DNA of 53,517 nucleotides from Perkinsus marinus ATCC 50983 (taxonomy: Eukaryota > Perkinsozoa > Perkinsida > Perkinsidae), in the NCBI RefSeq assembly GCF_000006405.1, contig NW_003199895.1, positions 1 to 53,517 on the forward strand, given 5' to 3'. This document shows positions 22,560 to 34,916 of this stretch, piece after piece. The number at the start of each line of letters is the position of its first letter. Positions within the stretch are counted from its first letter, which is position 1. Under the pieces are notes generated by a model. The model was not told the DNA's origin and did not search any database. It saw only the letters and a program-made list of their open reading frames with translations. The translations under genes and the position numbers were made by a program.

Positions 22560-25500
22560 GCCGAAACAATACATTCCCTGAAGGGTCTATATGACGCCGG
22601 GGCTTCCCCACCCGAAACCACACAGAATTCAGCACGTCCAGCATCAGCGCCGACGAGGGAGGAGCATCTTACCCAGTCCGTTATGGGCTTGAGACACTTC
22701 GGTAGAGACTCCAGCGCTGCTCGACGAGCTTTATCTAGATCTTCCGCATTACGTGTAGCTTCAGTATAGTCCAGAATGCTGCGGACTAGACTACCCCCGG
22801 CCGGACCGGTCATCTTCGGATCATATCTAGACGTGGCTGGTGGAGGCTACTGGGCATGGGGAACTCACCCTCCTTCCGCGCAGCATATTACTTTACCGTG
22901 GTCGAGGCAGGAGGCCACATATGGATACAACCATCCATACCTGATGATAGTGGAACGTCTCGCCATTGTAGGAAGGTCTACTCACCAATCGGGTGACAAG
23001 CGACAGTCCATCCCCGGCCCCTGGAACTTGAATTGTGACTGTGAATGGTCGAGCGCATCGAAACCACATAGCAACAACTGAGCCACGACGAAGGTTCAAA
23101 AGTCTCCTTGCAGACCTGGACCCTACTAATATATCGGGCTTCCATTGCTCCAGGACCGGGCGAGTGATCTGGGTCACCACATCAGTGTATTCCCTATCAC
23201 CATCGCCTTCTCGCATTTCGAAATTGAGGTTCATCCCACGGGCACCAGATGCTTGCCGACCTGTTTCCAATCTTCGAGAGATGTTATCGTTTATCACTCA
23301 CCAAGGTCCGTATGGGCCCCCGTGCCCGGCATGATGATACCACCATCTCGGGATTTACCCCATCGATGGATTGACATGTGCAAGACGTCCGCATCTCGAT
23401 AGAAAGCAGACTCGTTACCGTTACCATGATGGACCTAACGTGGCAGCCTTCAACAATCGGCCTCCTATCCAGATCGTCATCTTACGTCGACGTCTAGTAT
23501 CGCAAATTTAATTCTACGGCCCTCGTGGACCGCCGCCGCTTGCGCCACCTTAATGGCGTATGCAACGGCGTTGACGAAACAGAAGCCCAGAGACAACTAC
23601 GCAAAGGAAGGTCTCGACTATAACGGCGACGGGTATGGATCACCTCGTCACCAGGCTTGATGTTCATGGCAGAACCCATCAAGGGGGCGTTCTCGGACAT
23701 GTCCGACTGAGCAATGTCGGAATCCACAGCATCATCATCCAGTTCTGAGCTCGCTAGGTTCATGCCGGGAATCACTATCACCGAGAAATAACATATCCTG
23801 TGGCCATACCAAAACTTGCCCGATTCATCCACAGAGTTCTCCACTAACGAGGCCACGAATGCTCTCATCTCATCAGCTTCCTGCGGCTTGATGAGCCCAG
23901 GAGCCTCCAGACAAGCTGGACAGTACCTCAGGACACCATCATGAACAACTGAGGGAAGCACGTCGACACCAATTGCTTACCAATTTCTAGACATGAACTC
24001 CGGCCTCTTTAGGATGGATTTCGGCAGAGGGTCGGGGAGGCAGTATACATGCCAACTCTTACTGCAGCCCTCCCGGTCACAATTGAGCATGTAATCGTTA
24101 TCAGCTTGCTCTCGACACCCTTCACATCTGGCAACTTATATGTGACTGCCTCTCCCGCAACATCAGCGCCGTACATCCCAGCGATGGACACACCCTCTGC
24201 AGTTCTAGCACCCTTGTTCTGTGGCGAGTTCATGAACTTGATGGCGGGCGACTCGACGACGACGTTCAATTCGGGCATGTCCTGGTAGAAGCAGCGGCCC
24301 TATAGGAAAAGCTGTGAGAGACGGTCCTTACATCTTCGATGTGGATATCTTCCGATTTCACACGATATGGTACATGATGGCATGCCGGACGAGCCAGGAC
24401 AAACGCTGTAGGGACACTACCAGAGAGGACCTAACTGAGTAGGGTCTTCAACTGGGGCTAACAGAAGGGCCTCACCGCCACAAGGGCATCCCGCATCATA
24501 CCACAACGGAGGAGGGCGGCCTTTAGAGTATAGGGATCCATACAGCATTCCCCTGGCCATAATGTGAGTGCTCTTCCGACAAGTCTGGCGCAACGTTTAG
24601 AGCACAAATCTACGACCTGGGATGGATGGTGAGGAGAGGGAGATGAGCCTGTCGTCCTACAGGGAGCTCACTGTCGGCTATTTCCTCTAGAGGCTTGTCT
24701 TTGAGCTCCACTTGTTGTTGTAGATAATTATCAATAGAAACCAAATCATGGAGGTAGCGTTTAGAGTGTATGTTAGTAACGAGGACCTGTATAGGTGATA
24801 ACACCTCGACGACGGTGCGTCTTGTCTACATCAGGGATGGTGACAGGACTGGACACACTGTCCGCCCATGCACAGGAGTCCCATAGAGATTCCTTACAGT
24901 CTGGCACGATATAACGTTTTCGAGTCTGCAACACTCGTTTGATACTGCGTACCCATCTGAAGTACCGCAAATGTTATTGTTGCTGATCGCACACCCGGGG
25001 CGAGCGCTACCTGCCGTGCTTGTCCTGAGCCCCACCATTATGTTTAATGAACAGTGGATTATACAACAACAAGGGTCTATCGATCGGCCCATCACTGACC
25101 AAGTCATACACGGACCTGAGCGGAGATGACATCAACTTTGATCAAGAACAGTTCTGTACTTGGCTGGGAGGTCGTCACGGTCCACCCATTGCCCAGCTCT
25201 AGGGACACGCTCAGTTGTCGAGAGCTTTCGCAGCACCTACACCACTGAGATAGAGCTCTACAGAGGCGATAGGGGCTACCCCACCTTAGGCCTCGCTATG
25301 GGAGGCGACCTCAACCGTCGTTTCCGTGCCGTACTAGAGTGTCCCTCTCCTGATTCTGATGATGAGCTTGATGACGGACTGAGTAACAACGGCACAGTCG
25401 TAAATCAGATCGTGTACGACAATGTCGCCACCTCGATGGGTATTCTCCAATTTTCCGATCAGCCAGCCGTCGGTCTTGCAGAGAGATATCCGGAGTTTGA

Positions 25501-26346
25501 CTCCGGATGATGATGCGTCTCACAGCACTGACCGAGCAGTGCTCGCTTTCGCCGTCTTCATATCGGATGAAGAAACCCAGACGAGGGCCATACCTATAAT
25601 GAGGTATACTGTAATCACCAGCGCGCCCACACTACCATCGGAGGATCTTCCCATACACGGGAGTACCACTAAAGGTCCTTTTAACGTAGCGACCGATAAG
25701 AGAACGTGGATCAGATGGGTCTGGCACTGCATCTTTCCAGAACTGGGGTTTCAGGACCCTGTGGGAGGCACGAGTGATGGTATATGGAAAGCAGCAGTGA
25801 GTTGGATTACTCGCTGGCAACTTTGTCTTCGTTCTTGAGACCGTCCACAAGCTGTAGATTGCGCTCACGTACAAGTACTCGCTTGTCAGGAGACCCTTGC
25901 AGACGTACTATCCACCTGACCAATTGAAGTAGTAGATGAGAGGGGCTCCAATCTATTGTCGGCCCCATGGGGTACTCGACTAGTAGTGTACCTTTCCTTG
26001 TCCATATGCCACTTATCCACTATACATTCTACGCCATTGAATCCGCTGTGTTTCACCAGACCAGTGATCCGCGCCTTGCATCCTTAGATAGACCCGACAC
26101 CTCAGTACTAGCAATAGCGGCGGATCATACCTTGATGGATTTCCAAATCGCCCTCCATCGCCAACTCCGTTTGTGGACCAGCGAAGGGTTCCAAATTCCG
26201 AGAGTGCAGTCGAATACGTTGCGGTTCGGCTTCCGGGAGGCTACCTGATTTCGTGAGCTCAATAACGTCAGTGAGCATGGTATTATAGCACCTCGATGAG
26301 GATGCAGCTCCTTGAGAGTGAACACAACGAAGCCGTCTTCCTGCAC
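22554..26346 (-). CDS. Histone deacetylase, class II-like, with Tudor-like N-terminal domain and large catalytic insertion
   Basis: Zn-dependent lysine deacetylase. From an ATG at 26344-26346 (MQEDGFVVFTLKELHPHRG), spliced exons lead to a Tudor-like module at about 25530-25800 (RSLIGRYVKRTFSGTPVYGK; GFFIRYEDGESEHCS), a chromatin-reader type. The deacetylase domain follows: IHSKRYLHDLVS, MDPYTLKAALLRCG, FVLARPACHHVPY (catalytic His dyad, 24374-24379), LGFCFVNAVAYAIK (23560-23590), LDVDVHHGNGNESAF (Zn ligands Asp and His), MSIHRW, PGTGAHTDLG, LLLLCGFDALDHS (Zn Asp), and CCAEGGYDPKMTG (catalytic Tyr kept). Between HH and GFC lie about 785 bases encoding some 190-230 extra residues, including YCPACLEAPG and an acidic stretch. 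Many introns are 32-50 nt. A short last exon ends at 22554. The exact exon chain between 24610 and 25530 and in the insertion is uncertain; family assignment is firm. Confidence 0.8.
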
Positions 26347-26680
26347 CTACATCCCTACCGTACCATCGCTACATCGCATGGAGGACCTACCTCCTCAACG
26401 AGGCCAAGACGACCGTTCAGCCAGGTGTTCCGTGGGTGCTCCAGACTATGGATTTTAGCCTGTGACCCTGCTATAATGTCCCCAGTCATCACGAATTATG
26501 ACCACCACTACTGTTGCTCTCCCGCTATATAAGACATAATACAACACAACAAATACATTACACTTCACCGCAACGGTTATACCCTTCCAAACAGTGGCGG
26601 GTGATGGCGGCTCTCCTTCTTGAGACGAAACCACACATCACAGGCTTTTGGTGGCACCGCAATGGTAACGAAAACACTGC
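26347..26680. other. Intergenic, uS10 to deacetylase
   Basis: About 330 bases upstream of the deacetylase start and downstream of uS10, both on the minus strand. It includes a tatataaga string near 26523. No other feature was seen. Confidence 0.45.
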
Positions 26681-27155
26681 TTAGCTCTGAGCAATGGTGA
26701 CCTCAACATCTACACCGGGCTCAATGAAGATGGAAGTGATGTCCTTCACAACCTTAGGGGTGGCCTGGAGATCGATGAAACGCTTGTGGATACGCATCTC
26801 GAATCTGACATGAAGGTGTGTTGGCGAGTTCATCTTGTACCCAGTAAGATCATTACCTGTCCCACGTGTTAGTACCCTCTCCATTAGGGGACTTACGAGT
26901 GGTGATCTTGAGGACCTTAGTGGGCATGCGGACGGGACCAGCAACAGTAAGCTCGTTCTCGTGGGCACCAGCCATCAACTCGGAGCACACTAAATGGCAG
27001 TTGCAATAGCAGCACTACGGTGGAGGGCGAACCCTAGCATTACCCTTCTCCAAAGCCTTAACGTTCCTGGAGGTGAGAGTGATACGGATGTGATGGAGGG
27101 GCTCCTCGACGGGAACCTCCTCGTAACCTTTCTGGGCGCTCTTGGGAGATGCCAT
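26681..27155 (-). CDS. RPS20: Small ribosomal subunit protein uS10 (RPS20)
   Basis: Cytosolic 40S ribosomal protein. The ATG at 27153-27155 gives [19 protein letters not shown], then [19 protein letters not shown] short intron with donor gtaatgct joins [40 protein letters not shown], and TWDR. A second intron (gtaatgatc...catgtcag) joins [19 protein letters not shown] and [17 protein letters not shown], stopping at 26681-26683. All conserved blocks of eukaryotic uS10 are present and the length is normal. Confidence 0.95.
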
Positions 27156-27688
27156 GCTGAGGGAACAACAGTCCGACGAGGCTCAGAAGACGTAGATTCC
27201 AACGAGAGACGGTCAACGCCGACAACAACAACACCCCATCTACACACACCGCGAGAGCTGAGAGTGAACAGAGACGCCCTTAAAGACCCGCGTATTACCT
27301 CAACTGAGTAGGAAGGGGAGTTGCGTAAAATCAGTTCTCCATGTAGAGAGCCGATCGCGCTGCGCCATTTTGATCGATTTTGGCCTAATTCGCTAATTCA
27401 AGCGCTCGCCCTCTCAACAGATCAGAATCATCATGTTGCGCTGTGGTACAATTAAGGTTTCGAGAGGAGCTCTCGCAAGACTCTCCACTGCTTTAGAGGT
27501 TAGAGATATCCATCTGCAAGTGGCAAATACAATACCACGGTGTTATTCAACACCACTGACTCTTACTAACACAAAAGCTCGGTGGACTTCCAGCGAGAAA
27601 AAAGTAATAGCCGATCACAACAACTAAAGGCTATATGCTGTTCTATGTTCATTACTCATCTACATAGAACATCTTTGGATGTACTCAT
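27156..27688. other. Spacer between STT3 3' end and uS10 start
   Basis: About 530 bases on the minus-strand block. It contains a plus-strand 64-codon frame (27433-27627), listed separately with low confidence. Otherwise nothing was recognised. Confidence 0.45.
27433..27627 (+). CDS. Weak candidate: small mitochondrial-type protein
   Basis: A 64-codon plus-strand frame from an ATG with a basic, Ser/Leu-rich start (MLRCGTIKVSRGALARLSTA) resembling a mitochondrial presequence, ending ARWTSSEKKVIADHNN. It lies in reverse orientation inside a minus-strand block. No family was recognised; it may be chance. Confidence 0.25.
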   Translation: MLRCGTIKVSRGALARLSTALEVRDIHLQVANTIPRCYSTPLTLTNTKARWTSSEKKVIADHNN

Positions 27689-30600
27689 TCACAATAGAGT
27701 ATCCATATCGTCAGCAAATCTCGACTCATGTTTGCGGTCAACACTGCGCTTTGTCTTGGCCTTAGCGCCTCTATTGGCAGGCTCCTTCACCTTGTATATA
27801 CGAACGATCCAATTCTCTGATGTGAAGACCTCGTCAAAGTACTTCGGCTTGACATTGGGAACGCCTGAGAACATCATCAGCATTGATCTCAAGACGGCAT
27901 CCACTAACTAGTACCTATCTGTTGTTGTCTAACAGAGTCATAACCCCTCGAGACCTCAGCAGCACGATGATAACACAACTTGTACATAACCGAGTTCCTC
28001 ATTCTAGGAGTTGCTGCTTGATCTACCCGGTACCTACGAAGATGAGGGGAATGCATACAACCACTTAACATGCCTAGCTACCCTTGAGGCCCGATGAAGT
28101 CTGACTCTTGGATTAGGTTGGGATAGACCCCGGCACCGATGCGAATCGGCCAAAGGAACTTGTTGATGTCATCACCCGAGTATTGGGAAACTCCACCATA
28201 GAGCACCTAGGCTCGAAAATAAGACCAGGCAACAGTTGTTATCGTCGTACCAAGACATAATCCACATCAAGACGTCTGAGGATGGGCACGGCGTTCTCCT
28301 CAGTCGAGGCCAATACCAGGCCAACAGTGGCGATATGCGTGTTGTTCCATGTATTGTTGTCAACCAATACCTGCAAGGGTCGACCCTACTATTGCAGATC
28401 CACAACGTTAAGACCTACTGTACGATTGCCCATAACGGTAATCTGATATCCATAATCCCACCAACTAAGGATCTTGCTGTCCTGTGGGGTATTCATGCGT
28501 AACCAATAGTAAGCCTCTCTGAAGTCATCCTGGATCAAACGACTACCATCACGTAGTTGATCTGATACATTAGCACTGTAGAGCATGGACCAACACCTGT
28601 AGACTCACATGACATAACAATGCTTGGAGAGCTGTAGGCCATGGAGGAGGTGAACACACAGTGCTTGATGTAGTTGGTACATTGATAACCGAGGACCCCC
28701 AAAATCGCCAGAGCTAAGAACCGGGGCATCTGAGATGGGATAAAAACATTACGGCAGTCGGTGACCTTCCTCACATAGGGTAGCTTGCTTCCTTTCTTAG
28801 CCTTCGGACCATCGACATGATCATTGAATGCACGTAGGTACCTGTAAGATGAAGTTCAGATGAAGCAGGGATCGGTCACGTAGTACGGCATCACTGAGGA
28901 GGCCACGACCGAGGCGCCAACACCAGCGAGGCATGATGCTGCTGGGGCTAGAACCTGGGGAACAGCGAATGGGCTAGGAAGTATCAGAAGGATGGTATTA
29001 GTAACTCACCAGTAGGAGACGGATCATGACACCCGAGAAGTAGACTGCTAGGATGCCGTATACACCCAGGAAGAGGGAACCATCAGACAAACGTCTCATG
29101 CAGTAGTACCTTGCAACAAAGAACTATAATAACCAGACACTATAGTTGGTGTTGTTGCCGTACATGCCAATGGGGGCCAAGAATGGCAAATAATGAAGAT
29201 CCATAATATAGTTTGACCAGGACGTTGGTTGATGTTCCGATACTGAGGCTATAATAGGAATATACCTACACCCAAACTACTCCCCATGTTGTGATGGTAG
29301 CAGTAACCGTTTACTTCGACGCATATGTGGGATCCAACAGAGTCATACTCCTACCAGACCAGGCAGTCTCTGAGGGTATACACGTACAATTCAAGTAGTA
29401 GAGAACAAATGACTTACTCCCAGTCAAGGTTAGGTAAATGAAGAGCCCCAAAAAGCCAAAAGCCGTAGCTGCCACCATCAGCTTGCCCATCACCTAACAG
29501 CACGATAAAGGTGGTCTATATGGCAGACACCAAGAGGAGCTGAGACTACAGCAAAGGCTCCCTCTGGCAGTATATTCCTGAGATATCCTACTAGCATGTA
29601 CCTGAGTACCAGTACGGCCTAGGGGAAGGCAGTAGCAAGGGGGACAGTACACTGAGCTGATGAGGAACATGCCGTGGGAGGCCATGTGCTCGCTGGAAGT
29701 GACAGCTTGGAAGTTCACGAAGGGAATGTTCAGACAAAACATCGTGCCAATTATATAAAACACGGTGTACCTGATCGTGCCAATACGACTTCATAACGGC
29801 AACCATGAAGACGCAGTTTTAACACTCCTATTGCCAACACATGGAAATCGCGAAATTGCCGATTGCACTAGAGTTGACTATTATCTTTCCCATCCTTACG
29901 CGACATAATGCCTCTTGTTGAATTTGCCGAGGACCAAGAGTGCGAAGATGTAAATGGATACAGTGTTGGTGATAAACACATACCCTCCCCAAGAGGCTAC
30001 CATATAAAAGTACCTGCGGCAAGTAGCATATAGCAAACTCATGATCATCCCAGCTTACGCAACTGCCGCGAACATCGACCACAGCATGCTCCCAGTATTG
30101 ACAGCTTTCACAAAAACCTGATGGAATGGCCAAGTCCCCACTACCACACCAAGGAGAGCTCACGTAGAATGTGTTAGTCAGAGCAAAGATAGCCACCGCC
30201 TCGTTATCGTACGATCCCGCCACGGAACGGGACAGATACGACGGACAGATACCCAGGAACAGGGCGCTGAATAGTCCTGCCTCTGGACGTCCTGGAAGGG
30301 GCCGCACTGCTGACAAACAGCATCGACGGCCCTGGGTAGCCTACCAGTGACCTCCTTGGTTAACAGGTAGGCAGCGATAGCCGTGAATGCCGAGAAAACA
30401 GGAGCCATGAACACGCACACGTTACGTACGTTCACGCATATACCGAAAAAGTTGAGAACCTGGCAAGTGGAACGCGTAAATTTCTATGGGCATGTCGACA
30501 GCCTCACCCCGTGAAACACCGCAGATGTGGTCATCAGGCCCGGGTATAGTGTCTGACCAATCACACGGCCCAGCGGGTACCTTTATGGAAAATGGCAACG

Positions 30601-31012
30601 GCAGGGGTGGCAGTGGACAGCAGCCTCACCAGCTGCCGTTATCGAACCAATTCCAAAACTCATAAAACCCTTCACGGCTAAGGTACTCAGTAGTACGGTA
30701 ATTGAAGTAAGGATCGAACTCGTGAATGACGGATTCGTAACTACGAATGAATACACCGAGCGAGTCTTCTCGGACACACTCACCGGATAACAGCAAATAG
30801 ACGGATGAAGAAGCAGACCGTACAGATGAGTGCCAGAATCTGAGCAAGTCAAACTCGACACCGAGCGGCCCACTGACACCTACCGCTTTCTCCATCACTG
30901 GTGACCATCTACGACCAGTCTTCTGCACCGACCTAGTAACCTCATTCTTGAGCACTGCATCGAGGATCACATCGACCTCACTGGACGAGGTCCGCTCTGC
31001 TGAAGTGCACAT
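27689..31012 (-). CDS. STT3: Oligosaccharyltransferase catalytic subunit STT3
   Basis: STT3 transfers the lipid-linked oligosaccharide to Asn-X-Ser/Thr sites in the ER lumen and has about 13 membrane spans. The ATG at 31010-31012 starts [20 protein letters not shown]. Small exons then give [20 protein letters not shown] and [20 protein letters not shown] (first luminal-loop metal Asp) and [59 protein letters not shown] and [18 protein letters not shown] follow. The fifth loop has [10 protein letters not shown] near 29215-29250. The acceptor-recognition motif reads [19 protein letters not shown], then [15 protein letters not shown] and [20 protein letters not shown]. The C-terminus ends [20 protein letters not shown] and stops at 27689-27691. 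There are many introns. All key motifs are present; this is a single-subunit or complex catalytic STT3. Confidence 0.93.
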
Positions 31013-31197
31013 TGCCTAAAGCCACTGAACGACACTTCCTCATAGGTAGTATCAACAAAAAACCCCAATGGACAAAACGAAAGTAATGCTCTCTAGCGCC
31101 TGGCCGGATGCTCGATAGGAACACCGAAGAGATGATAGTATGATATAGGTCGTTGCAGAACTTCTATTATATGAGCTCACTGCCGTGATGAAACCAG

Positions 31198-32247
31198 TCA
31201 GCGGTAGTCCATTTGGAGCTGGAGCAAGTCGCGCTTCAAGTGCTTCTCACCGTCCACATCAGAGCCCCACGATCTCACGACATATATTCTGCCATACCAC
31301 ACCTCGTCCACTTCAATGGACAACACCCCTCGCCAGATTCCCAGATCGCATGAGCATAGTACCTCTCCAGTGCAGAGATCTGCTACGGATATAGTACGGC
31401 CATAGTTACCTCCCAAACAAGCAAGGTGTCCTTCAGAAAACAACCGACATTCCATTACACATTTCACGGGTAGCATGCGAGCCCTTCCTTGGCCCCTACC
31501 AGGCGTCAGGGTCCGCACACAGACACCATCATCCTGATACAAACAACTATATACTACTCTGAGCCGACGGCCAGATTTCGGGGACTGGTAGACGTCGAAA
31601 GACCACACTCGCCAACGAGTCTGCAATATCTCGTCACATTCGCCCGTATAACTGTTGATTCTGAAGATAGTATCACCTACACCTCCCGAGGCAGATCCCT
31701 CGTCAATAGCAAATAGAAACCCCTGGGAATACCGTAAGCACCCCCAACGCCGTTTCCGAGTCGAAAAGCACGCTTGCGATGACCTTCCGTTCAACGACGA
31801 CGACAAAGTCACTGGAACAATACCAGAATCGCCCAGTCCATTAGTCCAATAAATAGCCTCTGCGGAGTTGAAGAAAGCAATTCCTTTGCCGTCCGTGCAG
31901 ACGCCAATAGAAGTTGTCAATGTCTGACTCGTGACCGGTCCAAAATACCCAAAATCGCATAGGACTCTCGAGAGCTGTAAATTCGTAGAGTTAACCGTCA
32001 CCACACTGCTATTACAGCGTCCGACCAACGACATCTTGCCCTCGCCTTTGAGATGAAGCAAACCTCCAAAGGCCCAAACGCCATACGCGTCCGAAGCGTA
32101 CGTCTTCAGTCGAAGACCCATGGGAAGCCGAGGCTTACTCAGGTACGTCCATATGGAGTTGAGAAGCTCAGCAGGGATCTCATTGATATCACGGCATGTG
32201 TCTGCTAAAAGGGCCAATTCCAACAGCTTGTAATGCCGGCAGCGCAC
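31198..32247 (-). CDS. Intronless protein, possible beta-propeller, unknown function
   Basis: A single open frame of about 349 residues on the minus strand, from an ATG at 32245-32247 to a stop at 31198-31200. The N-terminus (EIPAELLNSIWTYLSKPRLP) resembles a short F-box-like or helical lead-in. The rest alternates hydrophobic and polar stretches with repeated short beta-type segments (GVCTDGKGIAFFNSAEAIYW; GFLFAIDEGSASGGVGDTIF; ITGECDE-like turns; GHLACLGGNYGRTISVADLC). This looks like a WD/NHL-style propeller without canonical GH/WD motifs. Lack of introns sets it apart from every confident neighbour. No specific function can be assigned. The true start could be further upstream. Confidence 0.6.
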   Translation of the reverse strand: MRCRHYKLLELALLADTCRDINEIPAELLNSIWTYLSKPRLPMGLRLKTYASDAYGVWAFGGLLHLKGEGKMSLVGRCNSSVVTVNSTNLQLSRVLCDFGYFGPVTSQTLTTSIGVCTDGKGIAFFNSAEAIYWTNGLGDSGIVPVTLSSSLNGRSSQACFSTRKRRWGCLRYSQGFLFAIDEGSASGGVGDTIFRINSYTGECDEILQTRWRVWSFDVYQSPKSGRRLRVVYSCLYQDDGVCVRTLTPGRGQGRARMLPVKCVMECRLFSEGHLACLGGNYGRTISVADLCTGEVLCSCDLGIWRGVLSIEVDEVWYGRIYVVRSWGSDVDGEKHLKRDLLQLQMDYR

Positions 32248-32634
32248 TATCGGCGTCCCAGAGGAGCAATGCCGGTGTGCTTCCAGTTCGTAGTAAGGAA
32301 CAACAAAACTAGAATGCTAATACATGCACCCATTCCCAATTCATTAAATGTCAACCTCACTATCACTCAATGCTGTAGTTAATAGAGCTCCACAGGAGGG
32401 ATATCACGGAGAGGCAACACTACTACTAGTCACAATGAGGAGAAGCCAATCAATTGACTGCTATACAAGCAGTAGTCTACGAGACAGTTCAACGTTTCCT
32501 CTATCAATACTGTTATGCCGCGTACCACATTATGGTAGCTCACTGACGGAATACCGGTGTATGCTCGAAGCGAGCAAAAGCTTGCGGTTCATATTCCAGA
32601 ATTGTAATATTATCAGATCTTGAAAAAACTTCTC
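32248..32634. other. Intergenic, phospholipase B-like gene to propeller-like gene
   Basis: About 390 bases between two minus-strand genes. One plus-strand open frame here has no similarity. Nothing else was seen. Confidence 0.45.
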
Positions 32635-34916
32635 TCACATTCCTATAGGATTGTCATCACTCGCCAATACCTCTTCAGGGCTAGCAGCAGTCTTCCCTAT
32701 GCTATACTCGAGCCCAGCGGCTTGATTACCCGAATACACAAGCCAGGGAAATTGCCAGCGGTCTGGCATGCCCCAGTGGGCAACAGGCTTTCCGATATAC
32801 TTGCTCCATTGGAAGGGGTCAGTCCCTTGACCAAAGGCAGGAGCGCTGACCATGAGGACCCTATCCTCTAAGAGTAGAGAGGAACTAGTGACCTTGCAGT
32901 CAATACATCCATATGCCTTCACTGGACCACATGCTTGGTAGTCACTATCATTCCGAGGCTCATATGGTATATCATACCTGACGAGCTGGTCATGCACAGA
33001 TTACCCAAGTCCCCCTCACTAGCCACCTACCTGCCAGCGATAGCGTTCTTGGGACAGTTCTCAGAGAGAGGGTCGGTCTTCCAGTAATTAGAGGTCATAA
33101 TCCTCATCATACTATCAGTATCATTAACCATCCCTTGCCATTCTCGGAATAGTCTAGCCCTAGGACAATCGTTGTACTTGTACCATTGGCCATGTTTTGC
33201 TGCCGCTCGCGTGTAACCACCAGCCTTGAGTGAAGTCTAAGTACTCAAAGAAGTGCCTCTATTATTACATCCTGTATGTCCTTGAAGTAGGGCCTATTGT
33301 AACTAGCCCAATACCCCTTATTTTCGAGCTTAGCTGTCATGTCCTTGGCCACGATAAGACCAGGCATTTGCTCGATGAGCCAGAAGGTACCACTTGCCAT
33401 CGGCCCCACTCTACCCTTGTGGTTCCATCGACGGAATGGCTTGAAATCCACCACCATCCATTGGTTATTATACGTACCACTATTGTGACGCGAGAATGTA
33501 CTGTACCTGAGGAGGACGATGATAGTACCACACCCTCCCGACATTGTTCACCCGCCTACCAATCTCGACCACCGGTAGCCATGAGGGTAGCAACAACACT
33601 CCGAATGACAGTAGTCACACTCAATGGTCGGACTTTATCTACTAGGAGCTTCACGGACATCGACTCAGTTGTCGTCTCTGTTATAGCCAGCTGAGTGTCA
33701 TGGGTCTGAGCACGAACGAGTAGCGGGAAGGGATAGTAGAGACTCCTATTACAATAACCCAGTCGTCCGTTGAACTGATGTACCCCGGGTAGCTGCTCAT
33801 AGAGAGCTGTTGACTTCTGATAGAGGAATGCTGTATGTGAGGGAAGGAGAATGACTTGTAGACCCGTAGCATCTCCGTATAGGTAGTCCACGTGTTGTGT
33901 GATACCTACCACTACTATCACCACTAATCCATGCATGGTTAACCTGTTTGCATTACGATAAGATCGTCGTGCGTTAGTTTAATTAATGCACTGCATTTAG
34001 TCTCCTCAGCCATAGGGTGTCTCGAGATCCTCAGCGGGTCCTGCTCGGGTACCTCTGTGGTAGTCACAGCGGACTCGATCTCCCCTATCTCCGAGTTGGA
34101 ATTGAGCTCATAGAGCGATAAAAAAGTAACCGGCATATAGGCCCATGACCTGTCATATCAGTGGCCGTCTTCCCTTGCAGAGTCTTGATTACTCATAGCC
34201 AGGTTCCTTGTCTCGTATAGCATGCTCCTGTCGAAGCACTAGACCTTCCATCATGCCATCCAACCTAGCCAACTGCATCCATACATTAAACCAGAAGGGA
34301 TCATCTGATTGCTTCTCAGAGGCCTGAGAAAGCTGCAGTTAACAACACCAGTTACCACCAATGGACGGTGCCTCACCTGCTCTCGCATGAATATGTACTG
34401 CGAATTCAAAAAAGTGTAAACCCTGGGATCCCTCCGTGGCTTGGACCACATCAAATTGTACATATGCTGTATCACCCGTCGAGAAGTGAGATACCTAAGT
34501 TTTCCCTTCACCCACCTAAGCTCTACGTTATCACCAACCCTTCAGCGAGGCCCATGGCATAGAAGTAATCCCGATCCGTTGCTCCTTGATGATAGCTAGT
34601 ATCAATGAGTAGACGTCCAGTTCCTGTCGTTTCCTAAAGGTCTACACTGTGGAATAGGAGAAGACCTCGAGCCTGTTTACTTGCGTGTCCATCCAAGTGG
34701 CATTGACCAACCCATCAGACTGAGGTGGTCCATTGGGCTCTGCCAGACCCCACCGTGTAACCACGAATAGGTCGGATTCATGATGATCCCCCGTTCCTGG
34801 CCGATGGTTGGTCCTCAACGAGACCACGGCTATAGAGGAGTCCTCGACGGGAACAATCGTCGTTCCACTTGGTGGTAAGAGAAGAAGTAGTGGCGCCAGT
34901 GAATGACAGAGTCGCA
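32635..34916 (-). CDS. Phospholipase B-like protein (PLBD family), secreted or lysosomal
   Basis: PLBD proteins are N-terminal-nucleophile hydrolases of lysosomes or secretory compartments, proposed to deacylate phospholipids. The ATG at 34914-34916 starts a clear signal peptide (MRLCHSLAPLLLLLPPSG). Exons further on give KCSALIKLTHDDLIVMQTG, TALYEQLPGVHQFNGRLG, and the family hallmark SGTYNNQWMVVDFKPF with TFWLIEQMPGLIVAKDMT and GYWASYNRPYFKDIQDV. Next come MVNDTDSMMRIMTSNYWKTD, PLSENCPKNAIAGR and, in the last exon, GCIDCKVTSSSLLLEDR and DPFQWSKYIGKPVAHWG with MPDRWQFPW. The stop is at 32635-32637. Gene length and motif order match the family; the first four exons are less conserved and their exact edges are uncertain. 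Lysosomal or feeding use is inference. Confidence 0.87.

Noticed and set aside
25160-25838. Plus-strand frames with an acidic stretch, taken at first as a separate gene
   Set aside because: The minus strand over this interval gives the Tudor-like module (YVKRTFSGTPVYGK...IRYEDGES) by a clean splice, so the plus frames are shadows.
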